From an uncultured Flavobacteriales bacterium (GTDB lineage Bacteria; Bacteroidota; Bacteroidia; Flavobacteriales_F; PHOS-HE28), in assembly GCA_937872175.1 (NCBI GenBank), contig CALMPI010000016.1, positions 62,001 through 126,000 of the forward strand: a stretch of 64,000 bases of DNA, given 5' to 3'. The number at the start of each line of letters is the position of its first letter. Position 1 is the stretch's first letter. Shown piece after piece: positions 52,288-60,702 of the stretch. The translations under genes were made by a program, and so were the position numbers. The notes beneath the pieces are model-generated. The model made no database searches. It was not told the origin of the DNA and was given only the letters and a program-made list of their open reading frames with translations.

Positions 52288-52380
52288 GGGGCAAGGATAG
52301 CGCGCAGCAAGGAGGACCTGAACGAGAAAGGGCGGAACGCTCCTGCGCCCCGCCCCTCCCCAAGGACCGAAGACTGCCGA

Positions 52381-52851
52381 TCAGTCGATGGTGATCTCCT
52401 TCGCCTTGCTTTCGGGCACGGCCTTGGTCTTGTTCAAGGTGAGCTTCAACACACCGTCCGTGAAGCTCGCCTTCAGGCTGTCGGCATCGGTGTTCTCCGG
52501 CAGCACGAACGACCGGCTGAAGGAGGCGTAGCTGAACTCCTTGCGGGTGTAGCCCTTCTTCTCCTCCTCGCTCTCGTGCTTCTTCTCACTGGCGATGGTG
52601 AGCAGGCCGTCCTTCACGGTCACTTTCAGGTCGTCCTTCTTGTAACCGGGCGCGGCGAGCTCAATGGCGAAGTGGTCGGTGTTGTCCTTGATGTTCACCG
52701 CCGGCATCTTCATCTCCTTGAAGAAAGGCCGGTCGAACACGCGGGCGGGCATCAGCCCGGCATCGTCCAGGAAACCTTCGGGGAAGCCGAAGGCATCATC
52801 ATCCAGGAAACGCGACAGCAGGGAACGGCGGGAGGGAATGAGCGTTGACAT
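52381..52851 (-). CDS. Hsp20/alpha-crystallin family small heat-shock protein
   Basis: A 156-residue holdase chaperone. A short N-terminal arm (MSTLIPSRRSLLSRFLDDDA) precedes the alpha-crystallin domain (about 48-140) with FAIELAAPGYKKDDLKVTV, TRKEFSYASFSRSFVLPEN and GVLKLTLNK, and a short C-terminal tail. Expected to form oligomers that hold unfolding proteins for ClpB/DnaK. The 271-bp region upstream (52852-53122) has no clear TAnnTTTG box but contains one copy of the direct repeat at 53054. Confidence 0.95.
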   Translation of the reverse strand: MSTLIPSRRSLLSRFLDDDAFGFPEGFLDDAGLMPARVFDRPFFKEMKMPAVNIKDNTDHFAIELAAPGYKKDDLKVTVKDGLLTIASEKKHESEEEKKGYTRKEFSYASFSRSFVLPENTDADSLKASFTDGVLKLTLNKTKAVPESKAKEITID

Positions 52852-53053
52852 GGCGTCGATCGGTTAGTGATTGAACCTTGCCCCGAAGGTGCACACCCGA
52901 CCAGCCCTTGTCCATGACGGAGGTCAAGGTGCTGCGGCCGTTGGGGGCACCGGGCCAAGAGCCACAGGATGTCAGGGTGCGAGCCGTTCAAAAAGCCGGA
53001 TCGCGCATCCTCGCATCAGTACATCCCATCATCCTGGTCCCCTACCCACGCTT

Positions 53054-53104
53054 CTGGCGCCCGGCTTAGCCCGTTCATCCACAGCCAGCACGGCTGTGCA
53101 TCAG
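53054..53104 (+). repeat. 51-bp direct repeat, copy A, with conserved hairpin
   Basis: CTGGCGCCCGG, then AGCCCGTTCATCCACAGCC, then GGCTGTGCATCAG; contains the hairpin CAGCC-N5-GGCTG. 43 of 51 positions match copy B at 54570-54620. Lies 18 nt beyond the 3' end of the FISUMP gene. Confidence 0.8.
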
Positions 53105-53122
53105 AGCTCAATAGCGAGATTG

Positions 53123-54454
53123 TCAATCCCGAACGCAGCGCACGCTGAATCCGAGTCGTTTACTCCAGCTGTCTCGTCCGACGGCGGTGTAGGTCACGCT
53201 CAAGGAACGGAACCAACTGAGGTCTGGATCAATGGCAGTATCAGTCCACCAGAATCCATGGTAGCCAAGGGAAACAAAAATACCGGTACCGTCCAAGCGC
53301 CAACCGCCACCAGTCCCAGTGAAGCCGGTTTCGTTCGTTCCACCCGGCGGGTGAATGTCATAGAACGTCGAAGCCTTGAGCAATGTACCTACGCCCGAAC
53401 CTCTCGGACCAATGCTGTCCAACTCGATGATCGGCATGCCCAAGGCCGCTTCAAGTTGCTGCCATTCCGCATCCGTAGGCACATGCCAGCCTTGGGGACA
53501 GAGGCCAGAGGGATCAACCACGGTGTACCAGTTGTAGAGTTTGCCGTAGATGTCATCGTTGGCCGCGTTGTTGCCGTGATTGCACCAAGCGCCGCTGTTC
53601 AATTGGGTCCAGGCGGTATTGTCCGTGACGTTGGGGATTGAGCTGCCATCGCGGTAGGTTGCAGTGCGCAGGTTCTCTGCCATCCAGCACTGGCTGCCGA
53701 TCTGCACCGTCCCGTAGGTGTTGCCATCGATGTCCGTCATCGAGGGGCTGTCCGGGCACACCAGCCCACGGGCAAGCTGAAAGAGCTCCGTGGCGGAGGA
53801 CGTGGGATCATCCTCGATGAAGGCGCTCAGCGGCCCGATGGTGTCCGATGCATATCCGAGATAGCGAAGCGTGTCCCCCGGCTGCCAGGGAAAGGACACG
53901 CTCTTCGGCCCGCCGACCGGGAGCGGACTTGAACCCGCCCAGTGCAGAACACCCGGCTGCGACGTTGATGACAGACCCACCATGCGCTGCACGGTCCGTT
54001 CCCCGTTCCAGCGCGCCACCGCATACAGCAGCCCGACCGGACCGCCGGCGAAGCTGAAGGTGTGCTGACCCGGCCCTACGCGCCGACGCAGATCCGACAC
54101 CGTCTTGCCCACCGCATCCAGCACGGTCAGCTCCAGCGCTCCTTCCCCGGCCACGGTCACCACCAGCTGCGTGTGCTCCTCGAACGGGTTCGGGCGCGGG
54201 GTGCTCAACATCAGCCCCGTCAGCACGTCGAGATCGGACGCTCCTATGGACATGCTGTTGTTCAGCACAAGCACGGTGTCCGGTGCATGCAACACCGTAT
54301 CCCCGCCCTGGGTGAGGTTGATGAACCGCACGCTGTCCAAGGGGATGTGCCCCCCGTTCAGCTCGGCGGTGAAGGTGAGCGTGACGCTCTGCGCGTGGAG
54401 GCTGCCGGCGAGCAGGGCCAGGGAGAAGACGCCGAGGGCGGATCGGAGGGTCAT
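53123..54454 (-). CDS. FISUMP-domain surface protein
   Basis: A 443-residue exported protein. Signal peptide MTLRSALGVFSLALLAGSLHA; residues 20-235 include a sorting-domain-like block in an unusual internal position (LSTPRPNPFEEHTQLVVTV ... LDAVGKTV). Residues about 245-443 form a Fibrobacter succinogenes major paralogous (FISUMP) domain with its hallmarks TDIDGNTYGTVQIGSQCWMA, YGKLYNWYTVVD, LCPQGWHVPTDAEWQQLE and FSVRCVRD. Function of FISUMP domains is unknown, though they are linked to outer-surface proteins. The FISUMP part has visibly lower GC than the N-terminal part, and the gene is bracketed by 51-bp direct repeats, suggesting acquisition or shuffling. A TACCTTGG box is 19 nt upstream. 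Confidence 0.85.
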   Translation of the reverse strand: MTLRSALGVFSLALLAGSLHAQSVTLTFTAELNGGHIPLDSVRFINLTQGGDTVLHAPDTVLVLNNSMSIGASDLDVLTGLMLSTPRPNPFEEHTQLVVTVAGEGALELTVLDAVGKTVSDLRRRVGPGQHTFSFAGGPVGLLYAVARWNGERTVQRMVGLSSTSQPGVLHWAGSSPLPVGGPKSVSFPWQPGDTLRYLGYASDTIGPLSAFIEDDPTSSATELFQLARGLVCPDSPSMTDIDGNTYGTVQIGSQCWMAENLRTATYRDGSSIPNVTDNTAWTQLNSGAWCNHGNNAANDDIYGKLYNWYTVVDPSGLCPQGWHVPTDAEWQQLEAALGMPIIELDSIGPRGSGVGTLLKASTFYDIHPPGGTNETGFTGTGGGWRLDGTGIFVSLGYHGFWWTDTAIDPDLSWFRSLSVTYTAVGRDSWSKRLGFSVRCVRD

Positions 54455-54569
54455 CGCGGCGAGGTTGGTTCCTCCAAGGTAGTGGACATGCTCGAACACC
54501 GGGGCTGGGCATGCTGGGAGCAAGAAGAATGGCGCACCGGTGCACCCTGCCCCCCGCACACCCGACCCC

Positions 54570-54620
54570 CTGGCGCCCGGTGCAGCCCGTTCATCCACAG
54601 CCCCACCGGCTGAGCATCAG
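54570..54620 (+). repeat. 51-bp direct repeat, copy B, with conserved hairpin
   Basis: CTGGCGCCCGG, then AGCCCGTTCATCCACAGCC, then GGCTGAGCATCAG. The loop of CAGCC-N5-GGCTG differs from copy A while the stem is kept. Lies 115 nt upstream of the FISUMP start. Confidence 0.8.
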
Positions 54621-54723
54621 GGATCGTGCGATCGATCGTGCAAAAAAACGGGATGCGCAACCGGCCCCGCGATCCCTGACGGGACTAGTTTGCCCCCCGA
54701 AGCACGAGCGAGAGACGAACGAA

Positions 54724-55167
54724 ATGACCTTCACCGCCCAACTGGACGACCTGTCCACCACCCTGCGCCGCACGCGTTCGCGCCTGCTGGCCCCGATCGA
54801 TCACCGCCAACACCAGCTCCCCACCGACCCCGAGGTCTTCGTGGAGGATGTGTTGCTCTTCGTCATGGACCAATGGGCCTCCGACCTCCGCGAGCAGGGC
54901 CATGTGCTGGAGGAGGACGACGGCTGGAAGGATGCGGTGAACCACTACCCGCACTACGTGCTGCGCATGGCCGGCGGCGAACCGCTGGACCTGCACTTCA
55001 CCGGCGCCTATCCGGACACGCTCCACCTCACCATCAGCAAGGCCGGCCGTCGCCTTACCCAGTTCAGCGATGCGCACGCCGTGCAGGTGACGCTGCGCCC
55101 CAGCATGGACCACACGCTGCTGCTGAACGGTCTGGTGGAGGGGCTGAAGCGCTACCACGCGCACTGA
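54724..55167 (+). CDS. Hypothetical protein, 147 residues
   Basis: A soluble acidic protein I do not recognise (MTFTAQLDDLSTTLRRTRSR, DVLLFVMDQWASDLREQGHV, LHFTGAYPDTLHLTISKAG). The strand pattern in the second half suggests a small alpha/beta fold; no signal peptide or membrane segment. It precedes the phosphohistidine phosphatase gene by 13 nt, so the two are probably co-transcribed. CTAGTTTG (54687-54694) upstream resembles, but does not match, the promoter box. Confidence 0.65.
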   Translation: MTFTAQLDDLSTTLRRTRSRLLAPIDHRQHQLPTDPEVFVEDVLLFVMDQWASDLREQGHVLEEDDGWKDAVNHYPHYVLRMAGGEPLDLHFTGAYPDTLHLTISKAGRRLTQFSDAHAVQVTLRPSMDHTLLLNGLVEGLKRYHAH

Positions 55168-55180
55168 TCGCCGCGCCGTC

Positions 55181-55669
55181 ATGCGCACGCTCCTGCTCAC
55201 CCGCCACGCCAAGAGCAGCTGGGACGATCCACGGCAGAGCGACTTCGACCGACCGCTGAACGCGCGTGGTGAACGCGATGCGCCGGCGATGGCCGAGCGC
55301 TTCATGCGACGTGGCCTTCCTCCTCCCCTGCTGGTGAGCAGCACGGCACGGCGCGCCTGGCAGACCGCGCAGGCCTTCGCCTCGGCGCTCGCCATCCCGG
55401 AACGGGACATCGTGCCCGTGCCCAAGGCGTACCATGCGGTGGAGGACACGCTGCTGGACATCGTGCATGCGCTTCCCGACAGCGCCACCACCGTGATGCT
55501 CTTCGGCCACAACCCCGGCATCAGTGGCTTCGCGCACGTCCTATGCGGCGCCACCGGCGAGATGGCCACCTGCCACACGGTGTGCCTGGGACTGGACGTG
55601 CCGCGGTGGGCCGACGTGGGCCGCGGCGCGGGCCGTCTGCTTTGGGAGGACTTTCCGAAGCTGCACTGA
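55181..55669 (+). CDS. SixA-like phosphohistidine phosphatase (histidine phosphatase superfamily)
   Basis: A 162-residue member of the histidine phosphatase superfamily: LLTRHAKSSWDD with R8 and catalytic H9, LVSSTARRAWQTA with the second Arg, and GHNPGIS with the second His. The RHAKSSW variant is typical of SixA-like enzymes that dephosphorylate phosphohistidine in phosphorelay proteins, but small-molecule substrates are also possible. It follows the 147-residue protein by 13 nt and ends 4 nt from the convergent ilvE. Confidence 0.9.
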   Translation: MRTLLLTRHAKSSWDDPRQSDFDRPLNARGERDAPAMAERFMRRGLPPPLLVSSTARRAWQTAQAFASALAIPERDIVPVPKAYHAVEDTLLDIVHALPDSATTVMLFGHNPGISGFAHVLCGATGEMATCHTVCLGLDVPRWADVGRGAGRLLWEDFPKLH

Positions 55670-55673
55670 GCGG

Positions 55674-56744
55674 CTACGCCACGGGCACCATCCAGCCGTA
55701 GGGGTCGCTCACGCGGCCGCGGCGGATGTCATCGAGCGTGCGGCCGATGTCGTTGGCCACGGTGCGCTCCTCCACGGTGGGCAGTTCGAACACCTCGTCG
55801 CCGTGCGCGATGGTGGCGATGTGCGCGATGGTGGCCGCGGTGCCGGCCCCGAAGGCCGAACGCAGTTTGCCGGAGCGCGCCGCCGAAACCACCTCCTCCA
55901 CGCTCACGCGCCGCTCGTCCACCGGCACGCCTTGATCGCGGGCGATGCGCAGGATGCTGTCCCGCGTGACGCCCTTCAGGATCGTGCCGTCCAGCGAAGG
56001 CGTCACCAGTGTGCCATCGATGTTGAAGAACACGTTCATCGTTCCGCTCTCCTCGATGTACTGGTGGGTGAGCCCATCGGTCCACACCAGCTGGTGGAAG
56101 CCTTTGTCCTGACCCAGCTTGGCGGGATAGAGGCCACCGGCGTAGTTTCCGCCGCACTTCGTTTCGCCCGTACCGCCCGGGAAGGCCCTGCTGTAGGTGG
56201 TCTCGATCTTCACCCGCACGGGTTCCTGGTAATAGGCCTGCACCGGGCAGGTGAAGATGATGAACGTGTAGGTGTCGCTCGGCTTCACCCCGATGTACTC
56301 GTCGCTGGCGAACATGAACGGGCGGATGTAGAGCGAACCCTCCTTGTCCGTCGGCAGCCAGCCACGGTCCAGACGCACCAGTTCCACGAGCGCCTCCAGG
56401 AAGAGCTCTTCGGGCAGCTGCGGCATGCACATGCGATGCGCGCTGTGGTTCATCCGCGCGATGTTGGCCTGCGGGCGGAAGAGGTGGACACCGCCCTCGG
56501 GCGTCCTGTACGCCTTGAGGCCCTCGAAGATGGTCTGGCTGTAGTGCAGCACCAACGCGGCCGGGCTCATCACCAGGTCGGCGAAGGGGGTGATGCGCGC
56601 ATCCTGCCAGCGACCGTCCTGGTAGTCCATCACGAACATGTGGTCGCTGAAGACGCGGCCGAACTTCACGTGGGCCAGGTCGGTCTCCGGCAGGCGTGAG
56701 CGCTCGGTGCGGTGGATGGCTATCTTTTGCCCGGTGGTGATCAT
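55674..56744 (-). CDS. ilvE: Branched-chain amino acid aminotransferase
   Basis: PLP-dependent fold-type IV transaminase for the last step of Leu, Ile and Val synthesis and the first step of their breakdown. The 356-residue length and blocks MFVMDYQDGRW, QTIFEGLKAYR, RPFMFASDEYIGVKPS, GGNYAGGLYPAKLGQDKGF (PLP lysine region), ESGTMNVFF and LDGTILKGVTRDS identify the long eukaryote-like BCAT subtype. Start at 56744 is 23 nt from a perfect TACATTTG box (56768-56775, complement). That box lies within the coding start of the divergent recQ. Confidence 0.95.
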   Translation of the reverse strand: MITTGQKIAIHRTERSRLPETDLAHVKFGRVFSDHMFVMDYQDGRWQDARITPFADLVMSPAALVLHYSQTIFEGLKAYRTPEGGVHLFRPQANIARMNHSAHRMCMPQLPEELFLEALVELVRLDRGWLPTDKEGSLYIRPFMFASDEYIGVKPSDTYTFIIFTCPVQAYYQEPVRVKIETTYSRAFPGGTGETKCGGNYAGGLYPAKLGQDKGFHQLVWTDGLTHQYIEESGTMNVFFNIDGTLVTPSLDGTILKGVTRDSILRIARDQGVPVDERRVSVEEVVSAARSGKLRSAFGAGTAATIAHIATIAHGDEVFELPTVEERTVANDIGRTLDDIRRGRVSDPYGWMVPVA

Positions 56745-56775
56745 GCAGCAGGATCCGTTGGTGCGTCCAAATGTA
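56721..56775. promoter_or_regulatory. Interlocked divergent promoters of ilvE and recQ
   Basis: TATCTTTTG on the plus strand (56721-56729) lies inside the first codons of ilvE and serves recQ; TACATTTG on the minus strand (56768-56775) lies inside the first codons of recQ and serves ilvE. The two ATG codons share a CATG palindrome at 56742-56745. Confidence 0.5.
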
Positions 56776-58596
56776 ACCATCGCCTCCGGTGGACTTCCCG
56801 CGGCGGGCGCGCATCCTGTAACGCCCACCCCCCTTGATCTGTTGCAGCGGCATTGGGGCCATCACGCCTTCCGCCCCATGCAGGAGGAGGTGATCCGCTC
56901 GGTGTTGGAGGGCCGCGACACCCTGGCCCTGCTGCCCACGGGAGGTGGCAAGAGCCTCTGCTACCAGCTGCCGGCCCTGGCCCTCGGAGGGCTCACCATC
57001 GTCGTCAGCCCGCTCATCGCCCTGATGCGCGATCAGGTGGACCAGGCCCGCCGGCGTGGCATCCCCGCCATGGGCGTGATGAGCGGAATGGCCGGATACG
57101 AGATCGACAACGCGTTGGAGGATGCGGCGCTTGGGCGGCTGCGCCTGCTCTACGTGTCGCCCGAACGGCTCGGCACCGATGCCTTCCGCGGCCGCCTGCC
57201 CCGCATGCCCGTCCACCTGATCGCCGTGGACGAGGCGCACTGCATCGCCCAATGGGGCTACGACTTCCGTCCGGCCTACATGCGGATCCCCGAACTGCGC
57301 GCCGTGTTCCCCCAGGTTCCCGTGGTGGCCCTCACCGCCACCGCCACCCCGGCCGTGGTGGACGACATCCAACACCGCCTGGGCTTCCGCGCGCCGAACG
57401 TGCTGCGCTCGCCCTTCCACCGGCCCGAGCTCACCTTCTGGTGCAGCCGCGGCGAGGACAAGCTCACGCGCCTTCACCGCATCGTGGACCATGTGCCCGG
57501 CAGCGGCATCGTGTACATGCGCGACCGCCGTGGCACGGTGGAGCTGACGGGCGTGCTGCAGCGCATGGGCGTCACCGCCGGGGCCTACCATGCCGGGCTT
57601 CCGCACTCCGAACGCGAGCGCGTGCAGCGCGACTGGCAGGAAGGCCGCCTTCGCTACGTGGCCGCCACCAATGCCTTCGGCATGGGCATCGACAAGGGCG
57701 ACGTGCGCACCGTGGTGCACCTGTCCCCGCCACCCGACCTGGAGAGCTACTACCAGGAGGCCGGTCGCGCGGGCCGCGATGGACGGCCCTCGTACGCCTT
57801 CCTGCTGGTGGACGACGCGGACGACCGCCGCCTGCGTGAACGCGTGGAAGGCGGCTTCCCGACCACGGCCGACGTGCGCCGCACCTACCAGGCCTTCGCC
57901 GACACCCACCGCATCGCCCTGGGCAGCGGGATGCACGAAACGTACACCCTCGACCTGCGCGACCTCGGCCGACGCAGCGGCCTGAAGCCTGCCACCGTCC
58001 TCGGAGCGTTGAAGGCACTGGAGCTGAACGAGGACCTCGTCCTCAGCGAAGGCGTGCACACCCCGTCGCGCGTGCTGCTCACCTGCGGTCCGTCCACGGT
58101 GCACGGCCTTCGGTTGAACGACGCGCGCCTCGGCCCGCTGCTGGAGGCGCTGCTGCGCCTGTACGGCGGCCTGTTCGAAGCGCCGGCGATGATCGAGGAG
58201 GAGCGCGTGGCCCAGGTGCTCTCCGCGTCCACCACCGCCGTGCGCGAGGGCCTGCGCGAGCTCCAACGCCTGGAGGTGCTGCGGTATTCGCCGCGCACCG
58301 ACGATCCGCTCGTGACCTTGATGACACCGCGTCGCGATGCGCAACGCCTCACCCTGGATCCGGAGGCGCTCGATCTGCGCCTGCACCGCGCGCTGGAGCG
58401 CGTCGAGGCCATGGCCGCCTACTTCGCTGCCGAGGCCGGGTGTCGTGAGGTGACGCTGCTCTCCTACTTCGGCGAAGGGACCACCGCGCCCTGCGGACGG
58501 TGCGACCGATGCCGCACCGGCCGCCGCGCCGATGCCAGCAGCCCGGTGGACGGCCCGGATGCGGAACTGCTGCGCTGGGAGCAGGACCAGCGGTGA
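56743..58596 (+). CDS. recQ: RecQ-type ATP-dependent DNA helicase
   Basis: A 617-residue superfamily 2 helicase: FRPMQEEVIRSVLEGRD, Walker A LLPTGGGKSLCYQ, DEAH-box VDEAHCIAQWGYDFRP, ALTATATP, FGMGIDKGDVRTVVH and QEAGRAGRDG. The zinc-binding end (YFGEGTTAPCGRCDRC) comes after a winged-helix-like region rather than directly behind the helicase core, and there is no HRDC domain, as in the shorter second RecQ of Bacteroidota. The ATG at 56743 overlaps the ilvE start codon on the other strand by 2 nt; GTG 56761 is an alternative. TATCTTTTG (56721-56729) is the likely box. aag follows after 3 nt. Confidence 0.93.
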   Translation: MQQDPLVRPNVTIASGGLPAAGAHPVTPTPLDLLQRHWGHHAFRPMQEEVIRSVLEGRDTLALLPTGGGKSLCYQLPALALGGLTIVVSPLIALMRDQVDQARRRGIPAMGVMSGMAGYEIDNALEDAALGRLRLLYVSPERLGTDAFRGRLPRMPVHLIAVDEAHCIAQWGYDFRPAYMRIPELRAVFPQVPVVALTATATPAVVDDIQHRLGFRAPNVLRSPFHRPELTFWCSRGEDKLTRLHRIVDHVPGSGIVYMRDRRGTVELTGVLQRMGVTAGAYHAGLPHSERERVQRDWQEGRLRYVAATNAFGMGIDKGDVRTVVHLSPPPDLESYYQEAGRAGRDGRPSYAFLLVDDADDRRLRERVEGGFPTTADVRRTYQAFADTHRIALGSGMHETYTLDLRDLGRRSGLKPATVLGALKALELNEDLVLSEGVHTPSRVLLTCGPSTVHGLRLNDARLGPLLEALLRLYGGLFEAPAMIEEERVAQVLSASTTAVREGLRELQRLEVLRYSPRTDDPLVTLMTPRRDAQRLTLDPEALDLRLHRALERVEAMAAYFAAEAGCREVTLLSYFGEGTTAPCGRCDRCRTGRRADASSPVDGPDAELLRWEQDQR

Positions 58597-58599
58597 GCG

Positions 58600-59169
58600 A
58601 TGCGGCTGGACCGGAGCTTCTATGAACGGCCCGACGTGGTGGGCATCGCGCGTGACCTGCTGGGCAAGGTGGTGCACACCCGGTTCGACGGTGCGCATGT
58701 CGCCGGCCTGATCACTGAGACGGAAGCGTACGTCGGAGCGGAGGACAGGGCCTCCCATGCGTTCGGCGGCAGGCGTACCGAGCGCAACGCGTCCATGTAC
58801 GCGCGTGGCGGAACGGCCTATGTCTACATCTGTTACGGCATCCATCACCTCTTCAACATCGTGACCCACACCGCCGGTGTGCCCCATGCGGTGCTGCTGC
58901 GCGGCGTGCGCATCCTCGAAGGACAGGCCACCGCCGACGGCCGCCGCGGAAAAGCCGGCGCGCGCACGGACGGGCCGGGCACCGCGGCACAGGCGCTCGG
59001 CATCCACCGGTCGCACGACGGCACCGACCTGCTGGGGCGGTCCATCTGGATCGCGGACGAAGGGCATGTGGTCGATCCCGCCGACGTGCGCATCGGTCCA
59101 CGCGTGGGTGTGGACTACGCGGGCCGCGATGCCCTGCTGCCCTACCGCTTCCGCATCGTGCGCTTGTGA
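58600..59169 (+). CDS. DNA-3-methyladenine glycosylase (AAG/MPG family)
   Basis: A 189-residue base-excision repair enzyme that removes alkylated purines and hypoxanthine. LARDLLG-type ARDLLGKVVHTRFDG, ITETEAYVGAEDRASHAFGG with the catalytic Glu, RTERNASMYARGGTAYVYIC and GPGTAAQALGI are the family blocks. It sits 3 nt after recQ and 13 nt before fmt, in a probable recQ-aag-fmt transcription unit. Confidence 0.95.
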   Translation: MRLDRSFYERPDVVGIARDLLGKVVHTRFDGAHVAGLITETEAYVGAEDRASHAFGGRRTERNASMYARGGTAYVYICYGIHHLFNIVTHTAGVPHAVLLRGVRILEGQATADGRRGKAGARTDGPGTAAQALGIHRSHDGTDLLGRSIWIADEGHVVDPADVRIGPRVGVDYAGRDALLPYRFRIVRL

Positions 59170-59182
59170 TGACCTTCGCGGC

Positions 59183-60136
59183 ATGAGCGCACCCCGCATC
59201 GTCTTCATGGGCACGCCGCCCTTCGCCGTATCCTCATTGGAAGCCTTGCACAACGCCGGGATCCCCATCGCGGCGGTGGTCACCGCGCCGGACCGGCCGG
59301 CGGGCCGGGGACGACAGGTGCGCGCATCGGCGGTGAAGGAGGCCGCGATCCGGCTTGGCCTGCCCGTCCTGCAACCCGAGCGGCTGCGTGATGAAGGCTT
59401 CCTGGAGGCGCTCCGCGCGTGTGGTGCCGACCTCTTCGTGGTCGTCGCCTTCCGCATGCTTCCGGAGGTCGTGTGGCGCATGCCCCGCTTGGGCACCGTC
59501 AACCTGCATGCATCACTGCTTCCCCGGTATCGCGGTGCCGCGCCGATCAACTGGGCGGTGATGCATGGCGAGCGCTCCACCGGGCTCACCACCTTCCTCA
59601 TCCAGCAGGCCATCGACACCGGTGACGTGCTGCTCCAGGAGCCGGTCCCGATCGGTCCGGACGAGACCGCCGGCGAGCTGCACGACCGCATGGCCACGAT
59701 CGGATCGGACCTTCTTGTGCGCACCGTGCGCGTGCTGGCCACAGGCGCGCTGGCGGCGCGCCGGCAGGAGACCCTGATCGAAGGAGGGCCGCTGTACGAC
59801 GCACCGAAGCTCACCCCGTCCAACTGCCGCATCAACTGGTCATGGCCGGCATCGAAGGTGCACGACCATGTGCGCGGGCTCTCCCCGGTGCCCGGAGCGT
59901 GGACGGAACTGGTGCGGGCCGATGGCGTCACCGAGCACTTCAAGGTGTTGCGGTCGGAGCGGACGGGCATGGGTGGGCAGGGTGTTCCCGGCTCAGTGAA
60001 CGACGCCGATGCAGGGCTGCTGGTCGTGTGCGGCGAGGGGGTGTTGAGGCTGTTGGAGGTGCAGCCCGAAGGTCGCCGCCGAATGCCCGCGGCCGCGTTC
60101 CGCGCGGGTTTGCGCGGGTCGATCCACTTCAAGTGA
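59183..60136 (+). CDS. fmt: Methionyl-tRNA formyltransferase
   Basis: Formylates initiator Met-tRNA using 10-formyl-THF; 317 residues. The N-terminal formyltransferase domain (1-190) shows [38 protein letters not shown] with catalytic Asn/His region and the [11 protein letters not shown] loop; the C-terminal OB-like domain (205-310) holds [11 protein letters not shown]. It follows aag by 13 nt; a weak GACCTTCG box ends 4 nt before the ATG, so it may also have its own start. The 230-bp gap after it carries the HU promoter. Confidence 0.97.
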   Translation: MSAPRIVFMGTPPFAVSSLEALHNAGIPIAAVVTAPDRPAGRGRQVRASAVKEAAIRLGLPVLQPERLRDEGFLEALRACGADLFVVVAFRMLPEVVWRMPRLGTVNLHASLLPRYRGAAPINWAVMHGERSTGLTTFLIQQAIDTGDVLLQEPVPIGPDETAGELHDRMATIGSDLLVRTVRVLATGALAARRQETLIEGGPLYDAPKLTPSNCRINWSWPASKVHDHVRGLSPVPGAWTELVRADGVTEHFKVLRSERTGMGGQGVPGSVNDADAGLLVVCGEGVLRLLEVQPEGRRRMPAAAFRAGLRGSIHFK

Positions 60137-60295
60137 GCGCCTGGCGCGGCTTCCGCTCCGAGGCGTTGAACCAACGGGTCGCAAGGATCGGCACAGCCCT
60201 CTTTCCGCAAACCCTTGCTGGGGGCGGGATTCCGGCGCACTTATCAACAAAACCCCTGATTTTTCAACATTCTCCGGGCACCCGTCCGGAAACCC

Positions 60296-60325
60296 TTGAC
60301 AGGCGCGGGTCTCCGAATACTTTTG
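60296..60325 (+). promoter_or_regulatory. Consensus promoter TTG-N19-TACTTTTG of the HU gene
   Basis: TTG at 60296-60298, 19 nt spacer, TACTTTTG at 60318-60325: an exact match to the Bacteroidota promoter (TTG ... TAnnTTTG). It is the best full promoter in the window and fits a highly expressed gene; the leader to the HU ATG is about 35 nt. Confidence 0.85.
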
Positions 60326-60366
60326 CGTCGAGTTCACAAACACTCACACAAACCTCCTCAACGAAC

Positions 60367-60645
60367 ATGGGACTGAACAAAGCTGAACTGATCGAGTCGA
60401 TCGCCGCTGAAGCGAAGATCTCCAAGGCTGACGCCAAGCGTGCCCTGGATGCCTTCGTGAACAACACCACCAAGGCCCTGAAGAAGGGTGATCGCGTGGC
60501 CCTCGTGGGCTTCGGGACGTTCTCCATCTCCAAGCGCGCCGCTCGCAAGGGCCGCAACCCTCAGACGGGCAAGGAGATCAAGATCGCGGCCAAGAAGGTC
60601 GTGAAGTTCAAGGCCGGTGCCGACCTCTCCAACAAGGTGAAGTAA
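60367..60645 (+). CDS. hup: HU-family nucleoid-associated DNA-binding protein
   Basis: A 92-residue dimeric histone-like protein that bends [53 protein letters not shown] and [11 protein letters not shown] match HU at every core position, including the proline region of the beta arm. Start at 60367 fixed by the family N-terminus. It has a consensus promoter and a U-rich intrinsic terminator, so it is monocistronic. Confidence 0.97.
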   Translation: MGLNKAELIESIAAEAKISKADAKRALDAFVNNTTKALKKGDRVALVGFGTFSISKRAARKGRNPQTGKEIKIAAKKVVKFKAGADLSNKVK

Positions 60646-60662
60646 GCACCCCATCCCTCTTG

Positions 60663-60697
60663 AAAAGGTCCTCCCTCCCGGGGGACCTTTTCTTTTG
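60663..60697 (+). terminator. Intrinsic terminator of the HU gene
   Basis: GAAAAGGTCC (60663-60672) and GGACCTTTTC (60684-60693), 10-bp stem followed by TTTT. Confidence 0.88.
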
Positions 60698-60702
60698 CAC
60701 CC

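Noticed and set aside
53054-54620. Integron gene cassette with attC sites around the FISUMP gene
   Set aside because: The flanking repeats lack the GTTRRRY/RYYYAAC core and two-box symmetry of attC, and no integrase is in the window; reported only as unexplained repeats.
55729-60240. Minus-strand open frame of 1503 codons
   Set aside because: Runs antisense through recQ, aag and fmt and out of frame through ilvE, all recognisable genes; no plausible protein features.
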